DNA of 64,000 nt from the NCBI GenBank assembly GCA_025451845.1, contig JANWJS010000009.1, positions 44,281 to 108,280 on the forward strand, in the 5' to 3' direction. Each line of letters opens with the position of its first letter. Positions within the stretch are counted from its first letter, which is position 1. The position numbers and the translations under genes are program-made. This DNA is from Steroidobacteraceae bacterium (GTDB lineage Bacteria; Pseudomonadota; Gammaproteobacteria; Steroidobacterales; Steroidobacteraceae). This document shows, piece after piece, positions 16,618 to 25,921 of this stretch. The notes below the pieces were generated by a model, which was not told where the DNA came from, did not search any database, and worked only from the letters and a program-made list of their open reading frames with translations.

Positions 16618-17640
16618 TCACAACCCGGCGAGGAGCGGCGGCTCGTCGATCGCCGCCATCTGCTCTCGCAGGTCGCCCAGATACCCCTCCCAGTACCGGC
16701 TCTCCCCGAACCATGGGAAAGCCCTCGGGAAGGCCGGGTCGGGCCATCTGAGGCACACCCAGGCGGCATGGTGGAGCATGCGCAGGCCCCTCAGCGGCTC
16801 GATCAGCCTGACCTCCCGGAAGTCGAAATCGGCGAACTGCTGGTAGCCCGAGAGGAGCGCCGCCCATTGCGCCTGCTGATCGGCGGGGGGGCCTGAGAGC
16901 AGCATCCAGAGATCCTGGATGCGCGGGCCCATCGCGCAATCATCGAGATCGACGAAAATCGGGCCGTGCTCGTTCCAGAGGAGGTTGCCGAGGTGGCAGT
17001 CGCCGTGCAGCCGCAGGCGCCCGACGGGGCCGAGTTCCCCGTAGACGCGCTGGATGCGCTCCAAGAGATGCCCGCTCACCCTCTCGTACTGCTCTCGCAG
17101 TGCCTCGGGCAGCAGGTCAGCCTGCAGCACGACCTCGCGGGCTTGCAGCCCCAAGCGCTCGATGCCGATTTGCGGCCGCCGCTCGAAGGGCCGCAGCGCG
17201 CCCACCTGATGCATTCGGGCGAGCGAGCGACCGAGGAGCTCCCGGGCTTGCGGCGCGTCGAGCTCCGGAGCGGCGCCGCGCAGGTAGGGGAAGGCTGCGA
17301 AGCGGAATTCCCGATGCCGAAACAGGGTCTGGCCTGCAATGTCCACCGGCGCCGCAACCGGCAGCTCGGCGGCGGCGAGCTCGGCCGTGAAGCGGTGCTC
17401 CTCCAGGATCTGCGCATCTTCCCAGCGGGCCGGGCGATAGAACTTGAGAATGAGCATCCCCTCGGGGCTGCCCAGCTGGTACACCCGGTTTTCGTAGCTG
17501 TTCAGGGCGAAGAGGCGTCCGTCGGGGTCGAGGCCCACGGAGCTCGCGGCGTCGAGCACCCTCTCCGGGGAGAGCCCGGCGAAGGGAGTTTCTTCCCGCG
17601 ATAAAGGCGTCACGTGGCGGCTATGGCTTTTGTTTATCAT
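16618..17640 (-). CDS. srkA: Stress-response Ser/Thr kinase SrkA (YihE/RdoA family)
   Basis: A 340-residue cytoplasmic kinase with the aminoglycoside-phosphotransferase fold, close to the 328 residues of E. coli SrkA. Visible marks: 'TPFAGLSPERVLDAASSVGL' at the N-terminus, 'ALNSYENRVYQLGSPEGMLI', 'LKFYRPARWEDAQILEEHRF' with the ATP-site lysine, the catalytic loop 'LHGDCHLGNLLW' and the metal-binding 'FVDLDDCAMGPRIQDLWM'. In E. coli it protects against stress-induced death and acts in the Cpx envelope-stress network. The start ATG lies 51 bp from the divergent galE gene. Confidence 0.92.
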   Translation of the reverse strand: MINKSHSRHVTPLSREETPFAGLSPERVLDAASSVGLDPDGRLFALNSYENRVYQLGSPEGMLILKFYRPARWEDAQILEEHRFTAELAAAELPVAAPVDIAGQTLFRHREFRFAAFPYLRGAAPELDAPQARELLGRSLARMHQVGALRPFERRPQIGIERLGLQAREVVLQADLLPEALREQYERVSGHLLERIQRVYGELGPVGRLRLHGDCHLGNLLWNEHGPIFVDLDDCAMGPRIQDLWMLLSGPPADQQAQWAALLSGYQQFADFDFREVRLIEPLRGLRMLHHAAWVCLRWPDPAFPRAFPWFGESRYWEGYLGDLREQMAAIDEPPLLAGL

Positions 17641-17691
17641 CGCCCGCTGGTTTGGCTCCCACCCACCCTTTGAAGCGTACCGCCATTCTGC

Positions 17692-18684
17692 ATGAAACAG
17701 GCCACCATCCTCGTGACCGGCGGCGCCGGCTATATCGGCAGCCACGTCATACTTCAGCTTCGCGCGCGCGGTGAGCGCGTCGTCGTACTCGACGATCTGT
17801 CGCGAGGGTTTCGGCAGGCGGTACTCGACACGCCGCTCGTCCTCGGCGAGGTAGGCGATCGCCAGACGGTGCTGAAGGTCCTGCGCGAGCATGGCGTCGA
17901 CACCGTCATGCACTTCGCCGCCTACACCATCGTGCCGGAATCGGTGCGCGAGCCCCTGAAGTACTACGGCAACAACACCTGCTCCACCCGCGTGCTCCTC
18001 CAATGCTGCCTGGAGGCTGGCGTGAAGCAGTTCGTCTTCTCGTCTACGGCAGCAGTCTATGGGATTCCGGCGGACGGAGTGGCGGCGGAGAGCACCCCTA
18101 CGGCCCCCATCAACGCCTATGGGACCTCAAAGCTGATGTCGGAATGGATGCTGCGCGACGTGTCCGCGGCGTCTGATCTAAAGCACGTGGCCCTGCGCTA
18201 CTTCAACGTCGCGGGCTCTGACTCCCAATGCCGCGTCGGACAGGCCACGCCGAAGGCGACCCTACTGGTGAAGGTAGCCTGCGAGGCAGCCCTCGGCAAG
18301 CGCCCGCATATATCGATTTTCGGTACCGATTACCCCACGCCGGACGGCACCGGGGTCCGGGACTACATCCACGTGGAGGACCTGGCGACCGCCCATCTCA
18401 ACGCGCTCGATTACCTGCGCGCCGGCGGCGGCTCTACCGTTCTCAATGTGGGCTACGGCCACGGTTACAGCGTGCGCGAGGTCCTGCAAAGCGTCGAGCG
18501 GGTGGCAGGCGAGCGCCTCAAGGTCGTCGAGGAGCCCCGCCGGGCCGGCGATCCGCCGGCGCTGGTGGCACGCGCCGACCGCATCCGCCAGGAGATCGGG
18601 TGGAAGCCCCGCCTCGATGACCTGGACACCATCGTGCGCACGTCCCTCGCCTGGGAAAAGCGGTTGCTGCAAGAACCATGGTAA
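17692..18684 (+). CDS. galE: UDP-glucose 4-epimerase
   Basis: A 330-residue short-chain dehydrogenase-type epimerase. 'ILVTGGAGYIGSHVILQL' binds NAD, 'VDTVMHFAAYTIVPESVREP' and 'FVFSSTAAVYG' follow, and the catalytic pair is in 'NAYGTSKLM' (YxxxK). 'YFNVAGSDSQCRVGQ' and 'DYIHVEDLATAHL' are typical of bacterial GalE. It interconverts UDP-glucose and UDP-galactose and so supplies precursors to the EPS locus 5 kb downstream, a link inferred from function only. It is divergent from srkA and followed by glrK on the same strand after about 150 bp. Confidence 0.93.
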   Translation: MKQATILVTGGAGYIGSHVILQLRARGERVVVLDDLSRGFRQAVLDTPLVLGEVGDRQTVLKVLREHGVDTVMHFAAYTIVPESVREPLKYYGNNTCSTRVLLQCCLEAGVKQFVFSSTAAVYGIPADGVAAESTPTAPINAYGTSKLMSEWMLRDVSAASDLKHVALRYFNVAGSDSQCRVGQATPKATLLVKVACEAALGKRPHISIFGTDYPTPDGTGVRDYIHVEDLATAHLNALDYLRAGGGSTVLNVGYGHGYSVREVLQSVERVAGERLKVVEEPRRAGDPPALVARADRIRQEIGWKPRLDDLDTIVRTSLAWEKRLLQEPW

Positions 18685-18786
18685 GGCACTCTCGAGCGTC
18701 AACTGACCAGCGACTCGGCGGGCCGGAGCCGCCTTCGGCCCGCGGAGCCGCCAGCGCCATCGGGCGCGCTCGCCCCAATGGCGCAA

Positions 18787-18812
18787 GCCAATCGGGGCCA
18801 ATTTGGGCCAAT
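18787..18812 (+). promoter_or_regulatory. Three GCCAAT repeats at exact 10-bp spacing before glrK
   Basis: GCCAAT occurs at 18787-18792, 18797-18802 and 18807-18812, one helical turn apart, directly before the chosen glrK start at 18832. Phased direct repeats like this often mark binding sites for regulators that contact one face of the DNA. If translation started at 18778 they would instead be coding. Confidence 0.4.
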
Positions 18813-18831
18813 TGACATAGAATCCCTGAAA

Positions 18832-20346
18832 ATGCAGTGGCTGCGCCCCAAGTCCTTGAGCGGCCTGATGCTCTTCGGGCTGATGCTCCTTGCCCTGCCG
18901 CTCCTGGTCGCCATCATCACGGCCGCCCTGCAGATCCGCCAGCTCGCCACGAAGGGCCAGCAGATCGTCATCGAGGGCGTCACCGCCGCGCGTGCCAGCC
19001 AGCAGCTCTTCAGCCAGATCGGCTCTCTCGAGAATACGGCGCAGGTCTACGACGTTCTTTACGACCCAAAGCTTCTTGAGACTTACGAGCAGGAGGATGA
19101 CACGTTCTCCGCCACGCGCGCGAAGCTCTACTTCAACGCCACGCCGGCAACGCGTCAGACGCTTACCCAGCTCTCTGCGGTGCAGCACGCCATCCGCACT
19201 GCCGTGCTAACCACGCCAGCGAGTACCTCTGCACCGGATACAGCGGCAGTCACCAGGCAGTTCGCGACGGCACTCAACAGGCAGTTCTCGACGATGAGCG
19301 CGCTTGTGGACAAGGTGGCGGAGCAAAGCAATGAGGATATCGACGCCGAAGTTGCGTCTCTGCAGCGTGAGACCGATCACGCGCGGGCACGCCTCTTCTG
19401 GGAGACGGCAGGCCTCCTGCCCATCACGCTGATCGAGATCATCACCCTGACGCTGATGGTCGGCCGGCCGCTGCGCCAGATCGACCGCGCGATCAACGAG
19501 ATCGGCCACGGCAGCATCAGCAACCCCATCACCGTCAAAGGCCCTCACGACCTCCAGCGTCTGGGCAAGCAGCTCGAATGGCTGCGCCTGCGCCTGCTGG
19601 AAGTCGCCCAGGAACGAAACCGATTCCTCCGTCACATGTCGCATGAGCTGAAGACTCCGCTCGCGAACATCCGCGAGGGCACGGAGCTGCTGATGGATGG
19701 TGCGGTGGGCGAGCTCGACACGGCGCAACGCGAGGTCACCGCCATCCTGCGCGAGAACGGCATCAAGCTGCAGCGGATGATCGAGAACCTCCTCTCCTTC
19801 AGCGCCTGGCAGACCACGAGCGTGGGACTGGAGACGAGCGAGTTCCGCCTGCGCCCGGTGGTCAAGCAGGTGCTGGAGAATCAGCAGCTCACCCTCCTCT
19901 CCCAGCGCGTGCGCCTCGACGTGCAGGTCGAGGACGTGACCTTCGTCGCCGATCGCGGCAAGATCCGCCTCATGCTGGAAAACCTGGTGTCGAATGCCGT
20001 CAAATACTCCCCAAAGGGAGGCACCATTCACATCAAAGCCATCACCGCCACGGGCTCTCTCGTCATCGACGTCGCCGACAACGGCCCCGGTATCCCCAAG
20101 GAGGACCGGGACCATGTGTTCGAGGCGTTCTACACCGGCCGGGCTGCCAAGAGCACGGCGGTCAAGGGCACCGGAATCGGGCTGTCCGTGGTGTTGGAGT
20201 TCGTCGCCGCGCATGGCGGCACGGTGCAGATCATCGACGGGGAGTACCCCGGGGCGCACTTCCGCATCCGCATGCCGATCAACCTGGCACGCGGCGGACA
20301 GCCCGACGACAACCCGCAGCGAAGGACCCGGGCCCATGCCGCGTGA
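18832..20346 (+). CDS. glrK: Sensor histidine kinase GlrK (QseE)
   Basis: A 504-residue inner-membrane histidine kinase. Membrane helices lie near residues 9-35 and 190-212, enclosing a mostly helical periplasmic domain. A HAMP segment ('VGRPLRQIDRAINEIGHGS') follows, then HisKA with phospho-accepting His in 'FLRHMSHELKTPLANIREGT' near residue 270, typical of GlrK, then the HATPase with 'ENLVSNAVKYSPKGG', 'DNGPGIPKEDRDHVFEAF' and 'GTGIGLSVV'. In enterobacteria GlrK senses envelope stress and phosphorylates GlrR. I start at ATG 18832 because the homologue begins just before the first helix; ATG 18778 is an in-frame alternative. First gene of glrK-qseG-glrR. Confidence 0.9.
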   Translation: MQWLRPKSLSGLMLFGLMLLALPLLVAIITAALQIRQLATKGQQIVIEGVTAARASQQLFSQIGSLENTAQVYDVLYDPKLLETYEQEDDTFSATRAKLYFNATPATRQTLTQLSAVQHAIRTAVLTTPASTSAPDTAAVTRQFATALNRQFSTMSALVDKVAEQSNEDIDAEVASLQRETDHARARLFWETAGLLPITLIEIITLTLMVGRPLRQIDRAINEIGHGSISNPITVKGPHDLQRLGKQLEWLRLRLLEVAQERNRFLRHMSHELKTPLANIREGTELLMDGAVGELDTAQREVTAILRENGIKLQRMIENLLSFSAWQTTSVGLETSEFRLRPVVKQVLENQQLTLLSQRVRLDVQVEDVTFVADRGKIRLMLENLVSNAVKYSPKGGTIHIKAITATGSLVIDVADNGPGIPKEDRDHVFEAFYTGRAAKSTAVKGTGIGLSVVLEFVAAHGGTVQIIDGEYPGAHFRIRMPINLARGGQPDDNPQRRTRAHAA

Positions 20347-21016
20347 AACCCTGACTGCCCGGGCCCGGCGGCGCAAGCCGGGCCCCAGCACCCGCGCGCC
20401 TGCCCTCCTGCCGCTGGCCTTGTGTGCGGCGGTGCTCCTCGGCGGCTGCTCGACCGACTTCTTCACCCAGGCGCCGAAACCGCCGCCGCGGCGGGTCATC
20501 GATCACAGGGCAGCTGCCGCCGAGGCGCTGGCGGATGATTTCGCGGTGCTCGGCAAGCTGATCGTCGCTCCGGCGCAGCAGCAGATGCAGATCGTCGGCT
20601 CGGCGGAAGAGGACTTCCACACCACCCCGACACCGAGCAAAAAGCTGCGCCTGGCCTTGATCCTCGGCACGCCCGACCAGGCCGGCTCGGACCTGCCGCG
20701 CGCGCAGCAGATGCTCCAGGATCTCTCGGCGGACCCCCGGTCCTCGCTTCTCGCCGGGGAGCGGACTTTGGTCACATTGCAACTGAAGCAAATTGGCGAC
20801 TATTTGACCTTGGAGGCAGAAAACCGCACGCTCCGGGCTGACGCCGCTCGGGCCGACCAGCTCGGCGCTCTCAAGCATCGCCTCGACGGCGCTGCCGGGG
20901 TAAACGCCAAGCTCAAAAAGCAGCTCGAGGAAGCGAAAGCCAAGTTGGCGGCCATCGCCAACATCGAAAAGTCGCTCAACGAGCGCAAACCCGGCAGCGA
21001 GGGCAAGCCCAAGTGA
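20336..21016 (+). CDS. qseG: QseG-like outer-membrane lipoprotein
   Basis: A 226-residue lipoprotein with a basic N-terminus, a hydrophobic stretch and lipobox 'LLGGCSTDFF' near residue 40. The C-terminal half ('TLQLKQIGDYLTLEAENRTL', 'LKKQLEEAKAKLAAIANIEK') is a long predicted coiled coil. It lies between a GlrK kinase and a GlrR regulator, as qseG does in E. coli, where QseG is an outer-membrane lipoprotein that interacts with GlrK to tune its activity. Sequence similarity to QseG is modest, so the name rests largely on position and architecture. The start overlaps the end of glrK by 11 bp. Confidence 0.75.
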   Translation: MPRETLTARARRRKPGPSTRAPALLPLALCAAVLLGGCSTDFFTQAPKPPPRRVIDHRAAAAEALADDFAVLGKLIVAPAQQQMQIVGSAEEDFHTTPTPSKKLRLALILGTPDQAGSDLPRAQQMLQDLSADPRSSLLAGERTLVTLQLKQIGDYLTLEAENRTLRADAARADQLGALKHRLDGAAGVNAKLKKQLEEAKAKLAAIANIEKSLNERKPGSEGKPK

Positions 21017-21054
21017 CCCTGACCCCTGGCAGCGTACTCTCCGAGCAGCGCAAG

Positions 21055-22422
<1,368 letters not shown>

Positions 22423-23014
22423 TCCTCATCCGCCGATCGGCGGCTCGACGCGCCGCGTCACTGCGCCTGCGCTGCCCCGAAAGTGTGAGGCCGGTCTCGC
22501 CGGCTGCGGAGTTCCCCCGGCATTCGGACGCACCGGACGGTGACCCTGTCACCTACTGTGTCAAATAGGTGACGGGCACACAGTATCCGCGCCGTCATAT
22601 CCGACAAATTGCGCCAAGAGGCCATTGGGCAGGATGCGGCCGCGGGCTAGCGCCGCGGGTCGGCCCGGTGGGCGCACCATTGCTGCAATGGCGATCTCGG
22701 GTCGGAGTGCTCCGGTACCGATCCTGACGTACGGAGTGCGGCTCGTCGTGCTCGAGTTGCTGTCGCGGCGGCTCGGCTGGACCCGCCAGCACGAGCGCGT
22801 CCAGGGCGCCATCGATGCGCTCATCGATCAGAACCTCAAGGGAGCTCACTTCCGATGGCAGTCGTAGGGTCTCAACCGGAACCGGAGGGGGTGCCTGCTG
22901 AGCCCGTCAAGCGTACCGCTGGGCGTGGCTGTGCCAGCGGTGCGGGCGAGGCCCAGACGCGGCAAGGCACGATCCGTGCTCCAGCTGGGCTGTCGACCCA
23001 CCACAGGTCTCCTC
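22423..23014. other. Intergenic region after glrR: palindromes, no convincing gene
   Basis: This 592-bp stretch holds a perfect 14-bp palindrome CCGCCGATCGGCGG at 22430-22443, just after glrR, without a T-run, and the repeated GGTGAC/GTCACC sites at 22539-22573. A short frame at 22688-22867 could encode 59 residues ('PILTYGVRLVVLELLSRRLG') but has no ribosome binding site. The last 100 bp lead into the epimerase gene. Confidence 0.5.
22539..22573. promoter_or_regulatory. Triple GGTGAC/GTCACC half-sites (operator-like)
   Basis: GGTGAC (22539-22544), GTCACCTA (22548-22555) and TAGGTGAC (22566-22573) give two overlapping palindromes: GGTGAC-CCT-GTCACC and the 8-bp-arm repeat GTCACCTA-N10-TAGGTGAC. 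Two dimers could share the central half-site. It lies about 440 bp before the epimerase gene, with no adjacent regulator gene. Confidence 0.4.
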
Positions 23015-24070
23015 ATGCCACGCACCATCCTCGTCACCGGCGCCACCGGCTTCACTGGCGGTAACCTTGCCCGGCGGCTCACTGCCCGAGGCGACAGCGT
23101 GCGCGCGCTCGTCAGGGACGGCGCGAAAGCCGAGTCACTTGCCGCTCAAGGCATCGACGTTCGCGTCGGGCAACTGACGTCTCTCAACGACGTCATCGCG
23201 GCCGCACGCGGCTGCGAGCAGATTCACCACATCGCTGCGGTGTTCCGTACCGCCGGCCATCCCGATAGCTACTATCGGGAAGTCAACATCGGCGGCACGC
23301 AGAATGTGCTCGAGGCCGCGCGCCGCCTCGATTGCGAGCGCGTGGTGCATTGCTCGACCGGCGGCGTGCACGGGCACATCGCCAACCCGCCAGCGAGCGA
23401 GACCTATCCCTTCGGCCCCGGCGACATCTATCAGCGCACCAAGCTCGAAGCCGAGCTCGCCGTCGCCGCGGCCGCGCGGCGCGGGCAGCGCGTCGTAATC
23501 GTGCGGCCAGGGCCGATCTACGGTGAGGGCGACCTGCGCTTCCTGAAGCTCTACCGCGCGGTCGCCCGCGGGGTGTTCGTGATGATCGGCAGCGGCACGC
23601 CTAAACTGCACATGGTGCACATCGACGACCTCGTCGAAGGCATCGTCCTTTGCGGCACCTCCGAAGCGGCGCCCGGCGAAGTCTTCATTCTCGCGGGCCC
23701 GGAAGCGCCCACGCTGAACGAGATCGTTCACCACATCGCGCATTGCCTCGGCGTGGCGCAGCCCCGCTGGCGCGTCCCGGTATGGCCGGTGAAGGCCGCG
23801 GGCCTGCTCTGCGAGAGCCTCTGCGTGCCGCTGCGCATCGATCCGCCGCTGCACCGGCGGCGCGTCGCCTTCTTCACCCATCATCGCGAGTTCGACTGCT
23901 CGAAAGCCGCGCGGCTGCTCGGCTACGCGCCCAAGGTCAGCGCCGCTGAGGGCATCGCGCGTACCGCCGAGTGGTATCGCGCGGCGGGATATCTCAGACA
24001 GACTGCCGCAGCGCCCGCGGAGCCGGGCACCCTGAGCCGGCCTGGCCAGCACAGTCCCGCATCCAAGTGA
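23015..24070 (+). CDS. NAD-dependent epimerase/dehydratase family protein
   Basis: A 351-residue extended short-chain dehydrogenase. 'ILVTGATGFTGGNLARRLTA' binds NAD(P), 'IHHIAAVFRTAG' and 'NIGGTQNVLEAARRLDCERV' follow, and the active-site YxxxK is in 'GDIYQRTKLEAE'. 'VIVRPGPIYGEGD' and 'KLHMVHIDDLVEGIVLCG' complete the pattern. The overall look is of the 3-beta-HSD/HpnA-like nucleoside-sugar epimerase group; the substrate cannot be read off. The ATG at 23015 places the Rossmann motif at the N-terminus as usual. It is convergent with the GT4 gene after 19 bp and marks the left edge of the EPS locus, where it may make a sugar precursor. Confidence 0.8.
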   Translation: MPRTILVTGATGFTGGNLARRLTARGDSVRALVRDGAKAESLAAQGIDVRVGQLTSLNDVIAAARGCEQIHHIAAVFRTAGHPDSYYREVNIGGTQNVLEAARRLDCERVVHCSTGGVHGHIANPPASETYPFGPGDIYQRTKLEAELAVAAAARRGQRVVIVRPGPIYGEGDLRFLKLYRAVARGVFVMIGSGTPKLHMVHIDDLVEGIVLCGTSEAAPGEVFILAGPEAPTLNEIVHHIAHCLGVAQPRWRVPVWPVKAAGLLCESLCVPLRIDPPLHRRRVAFFTHHREFDCSKAARLLGYAPKVSAAEGIARTAEWYRAAGYLRQTAAAPAEPGTLSRPGQHSPASK

Positions 24071-24089
24071 TGCGCGGCAGTCTCACGCA

Positions 24090-25253
24090 CTAGGCGATCG
24101 GCAGCGTTTCGAGCGTGAGGTAGGCTGCGCAGACCTTACGGCGGAACGCCTCGACCGAATACCTCTCGCGTGCGCGCCGCCGGGCAGCCGCACCCAGACG
24201 GCCCCGCAGCGGGGCATCGGCCGCGAGAGTCGCCAGCCCCTTTGCCAACGCCTGCGGATTCGGCTCGGCGAGCAGCGCGCAACCCTCGTCGATCACTTGC
24301 GTATGCGAGGCGATCCGCGTCGCGAGAATCGCGGTGCCGGAATTCATGTAGGAGTAGATCTTCATCGGCGTGTTGCTGCCGCGCAGGCGCGGCGAGACCA
24401 GGATATCGGACTGCGCGAGAAAGCTGCTGAGCTGCGCGAGCGGCCGCGGCCCCAGGAGATATACGGTCTCCTCCAGATGGAGCTTGCGCACCAGCGAGCG
24501 CACGCGCGTGACGTCCTCCGGCGCGCCTCCGATCAGCACCAGCGTGAGGTCGAGCGCCCGCGGCAGTTGCCCCATCGCGTGCACGAGCTGATCGACGCCC
24601 TGATAGCGCTGCAGATTACCGACGTAGAGCGCAAGCGTGCCGCGGATAGCCAACAGCTCCCGCAGCGGCTCCGCTTCGCCGCCGAACTGCTGCGCCGGCA
24701 ACGCCACGTCCTCGATCAAAAATACCGGCACATCGGGCGCATCGATTGTCGCGTGCCGCGCGAGGTCACCGCAGACGGCGAAGACCGCATCGGACCTGCG
24801 GATGACGGCTCGCTCCATCGCGCGCAGTACGCGCTCCGCGGGACGTAGCAGCCGCCACTTGGAGACGAGCGACTCGCCGAGCAACGAATCCATGTCATAG
24901 ACGACCCGCGCGTGAGCGGAAGAGCGCAATAAGATTGCGGGAAATACCGCCTCCTCGACGGCATGGATCACATCGTAGCGGCGCGTCAAGGCAAGCCCCA
25001 GCAGCCGCGCCGTGAGCAGGAGATCACAGACCAGCTTCTTCCATGAGATGCCGATCGGGACGTGCCGCAGGCCCGGGAGGGCTGGCGTGCGCAGGATCGT
25101 GAGTCGCTCGATATCGAGGTCCGCCCCCTCGTGATACGTCAACAAATCGACGGCATGGCCTTGGCTACAAAGCACCTCGACCAGCATCCGAACGGCGATC
25201 GGAGTACCGCGCTCCTGGTAGAACGGTTGGGGTGCGACGAGCAATATACGCAT
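24090..25253 (-). CDS. Glycosyltransferase family 4
   Basis: A 387-residue GT-B fold retaining glycosyltransferase. The N-terminal domain has 'MRILLVAPQPFYQERGTPIA', with the glycine-containing acceptor loop; the C-terminal domain has 'LALYVGNLQRYQGVDQLVHA', 'VYLLGPRPLAQLSSFLAQSD', 'SPRLRGSNTPMKIYSYMNSG', where Pro-Met-Lys-Ile-Tyr replaces the usual EGxPxxxLE nucleotide-sugar site, and 'EPNPQALAKGLATLAAD'. It probably adds a sugar to a lipid-linked EPS repeat unit in the cytoplasm. ATG 25253 is chosen over an in-frame TTG two codons upstream. It is a monocistronic minus-strand gene beside a long intergenic region. Confidence 0.85.
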   Translation of the reverse strand: MRILLVAPQPFYQERGTPIAVRMLVEVLCSQGHAVDLLTYHEGADLDIERLTILRTPALPGLRHVPIGISWKKLVCDLLLTARLLGLALTRRYDVIHAVEEAVFPAILLRSSAHARVVYDMDSLLGESLVSKWRLLRPAERVLRAMERAVIRRSDAVFAVCGDLARHATIDAPDVPVFLIEDVALPAQQFGGEAEPLRELLAIRGTLALYVGNLQRYQGVDQLVHAMGQLPRALDLTLVLIGGAPEDVTRVRSLVRKLHLEETVYLLGPRPLAQLSSFLAQSDILVSPRLRGSNTPMKIYSYMNSGTAILATRIASHTQVIDEGCALLAEPNPQALAKGLATLAADAPLRGRLGAAARRRARERYSVEAFRRKVCAAYLTLETLPIA

Positions 25254-25921
25254 GCTCAATCGTCTCGAGCAAAGGCCATACCCGCGCTAGGGAAAGGTGT
25301 CCGCAAACAGAGACGCCGGGCCTCGCGATGAGGGGTGACGGCGTGCCTCTAGAGCCAATGAAAACCTTTAGCCATGGCCGCAAGCAGAGCGGTCCCGAAC
25401 ACGATCGGGACAATCCACCCTCCTCCATACAGCCCTCCGCCATGAATGCGGACACGATCCACGACCCTATTCCCAAGTTCCGCCGTCAGCATTAGAGCAC
25501 TGCACATAACAATAGGGAAGCCGCTAAATCTAACGTCCGTCCCGCCAATACGTCAAGACACCACGTCAGCTCCGCGTGTGTGCTCTTCGACGGACGCTGC
25601 GCCGAACGTCCAGACGGTGTTGCCCGAAAAATTCACGAGAGCACCTCGCTCATGGCGCAGACCTGAGAGGTCCACCCAGCAGCGGATGCGCCGGTCACGC
25701 AGCCGCAGCCGCGCCCCCTGCGCGGCGAATGGCACGCCGCGAGCGCAGCCCATCTCTCGGAACAGTGGGGCCCTCAGCGCTCTGCCTCACCCAGGCCCTC
25801 CCGGCAGCCATCCGTGCCTCGAGCAGCCTCCGGGCCCGCTCCTTGCGCCGCCATGGCTTCAGCCCGTGCCATGGGGGCGTGATTTCCCTATAATTTCGTG
25901 CCAGCCGTATCGTGAGCCTCG
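25254..25921. other. Intergenic region without a supported gene
   Basis: This 668-bp gap separates a minus-strand GT4 gene from a plus-strand deacetylase gene and so should hold both promoters. A TATAAT lies at 25889-25894, 28 bp before the deacetylase ATG, without a clear -35. The sequence TGTCCGCAAACAGAGACG at 25298-25315 is a fourth TGTC-N10-GACG. The part around 25490-25560 is less GC-rich than its surroundings. Short frames on both strands have no ribosome binding site or recognisable domain. Confidence 0.5.

Noticed and set aside
22688..22867. Possible 59-residue protein before the epimerase gene
   Set aside because: No Shine-Dalgarno and no recognisable family; kept only as part of the intergenic description.
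25553..25753. Minus-strand frame of 66 codons with a faint PilZ-like look ('RLRLRDRRIRCWV')
   Set aside because: No ribosome binding site, no full PilZ RxxxR...(D/N)xSxxG pattern, and it could not be extended into a convincing domain.
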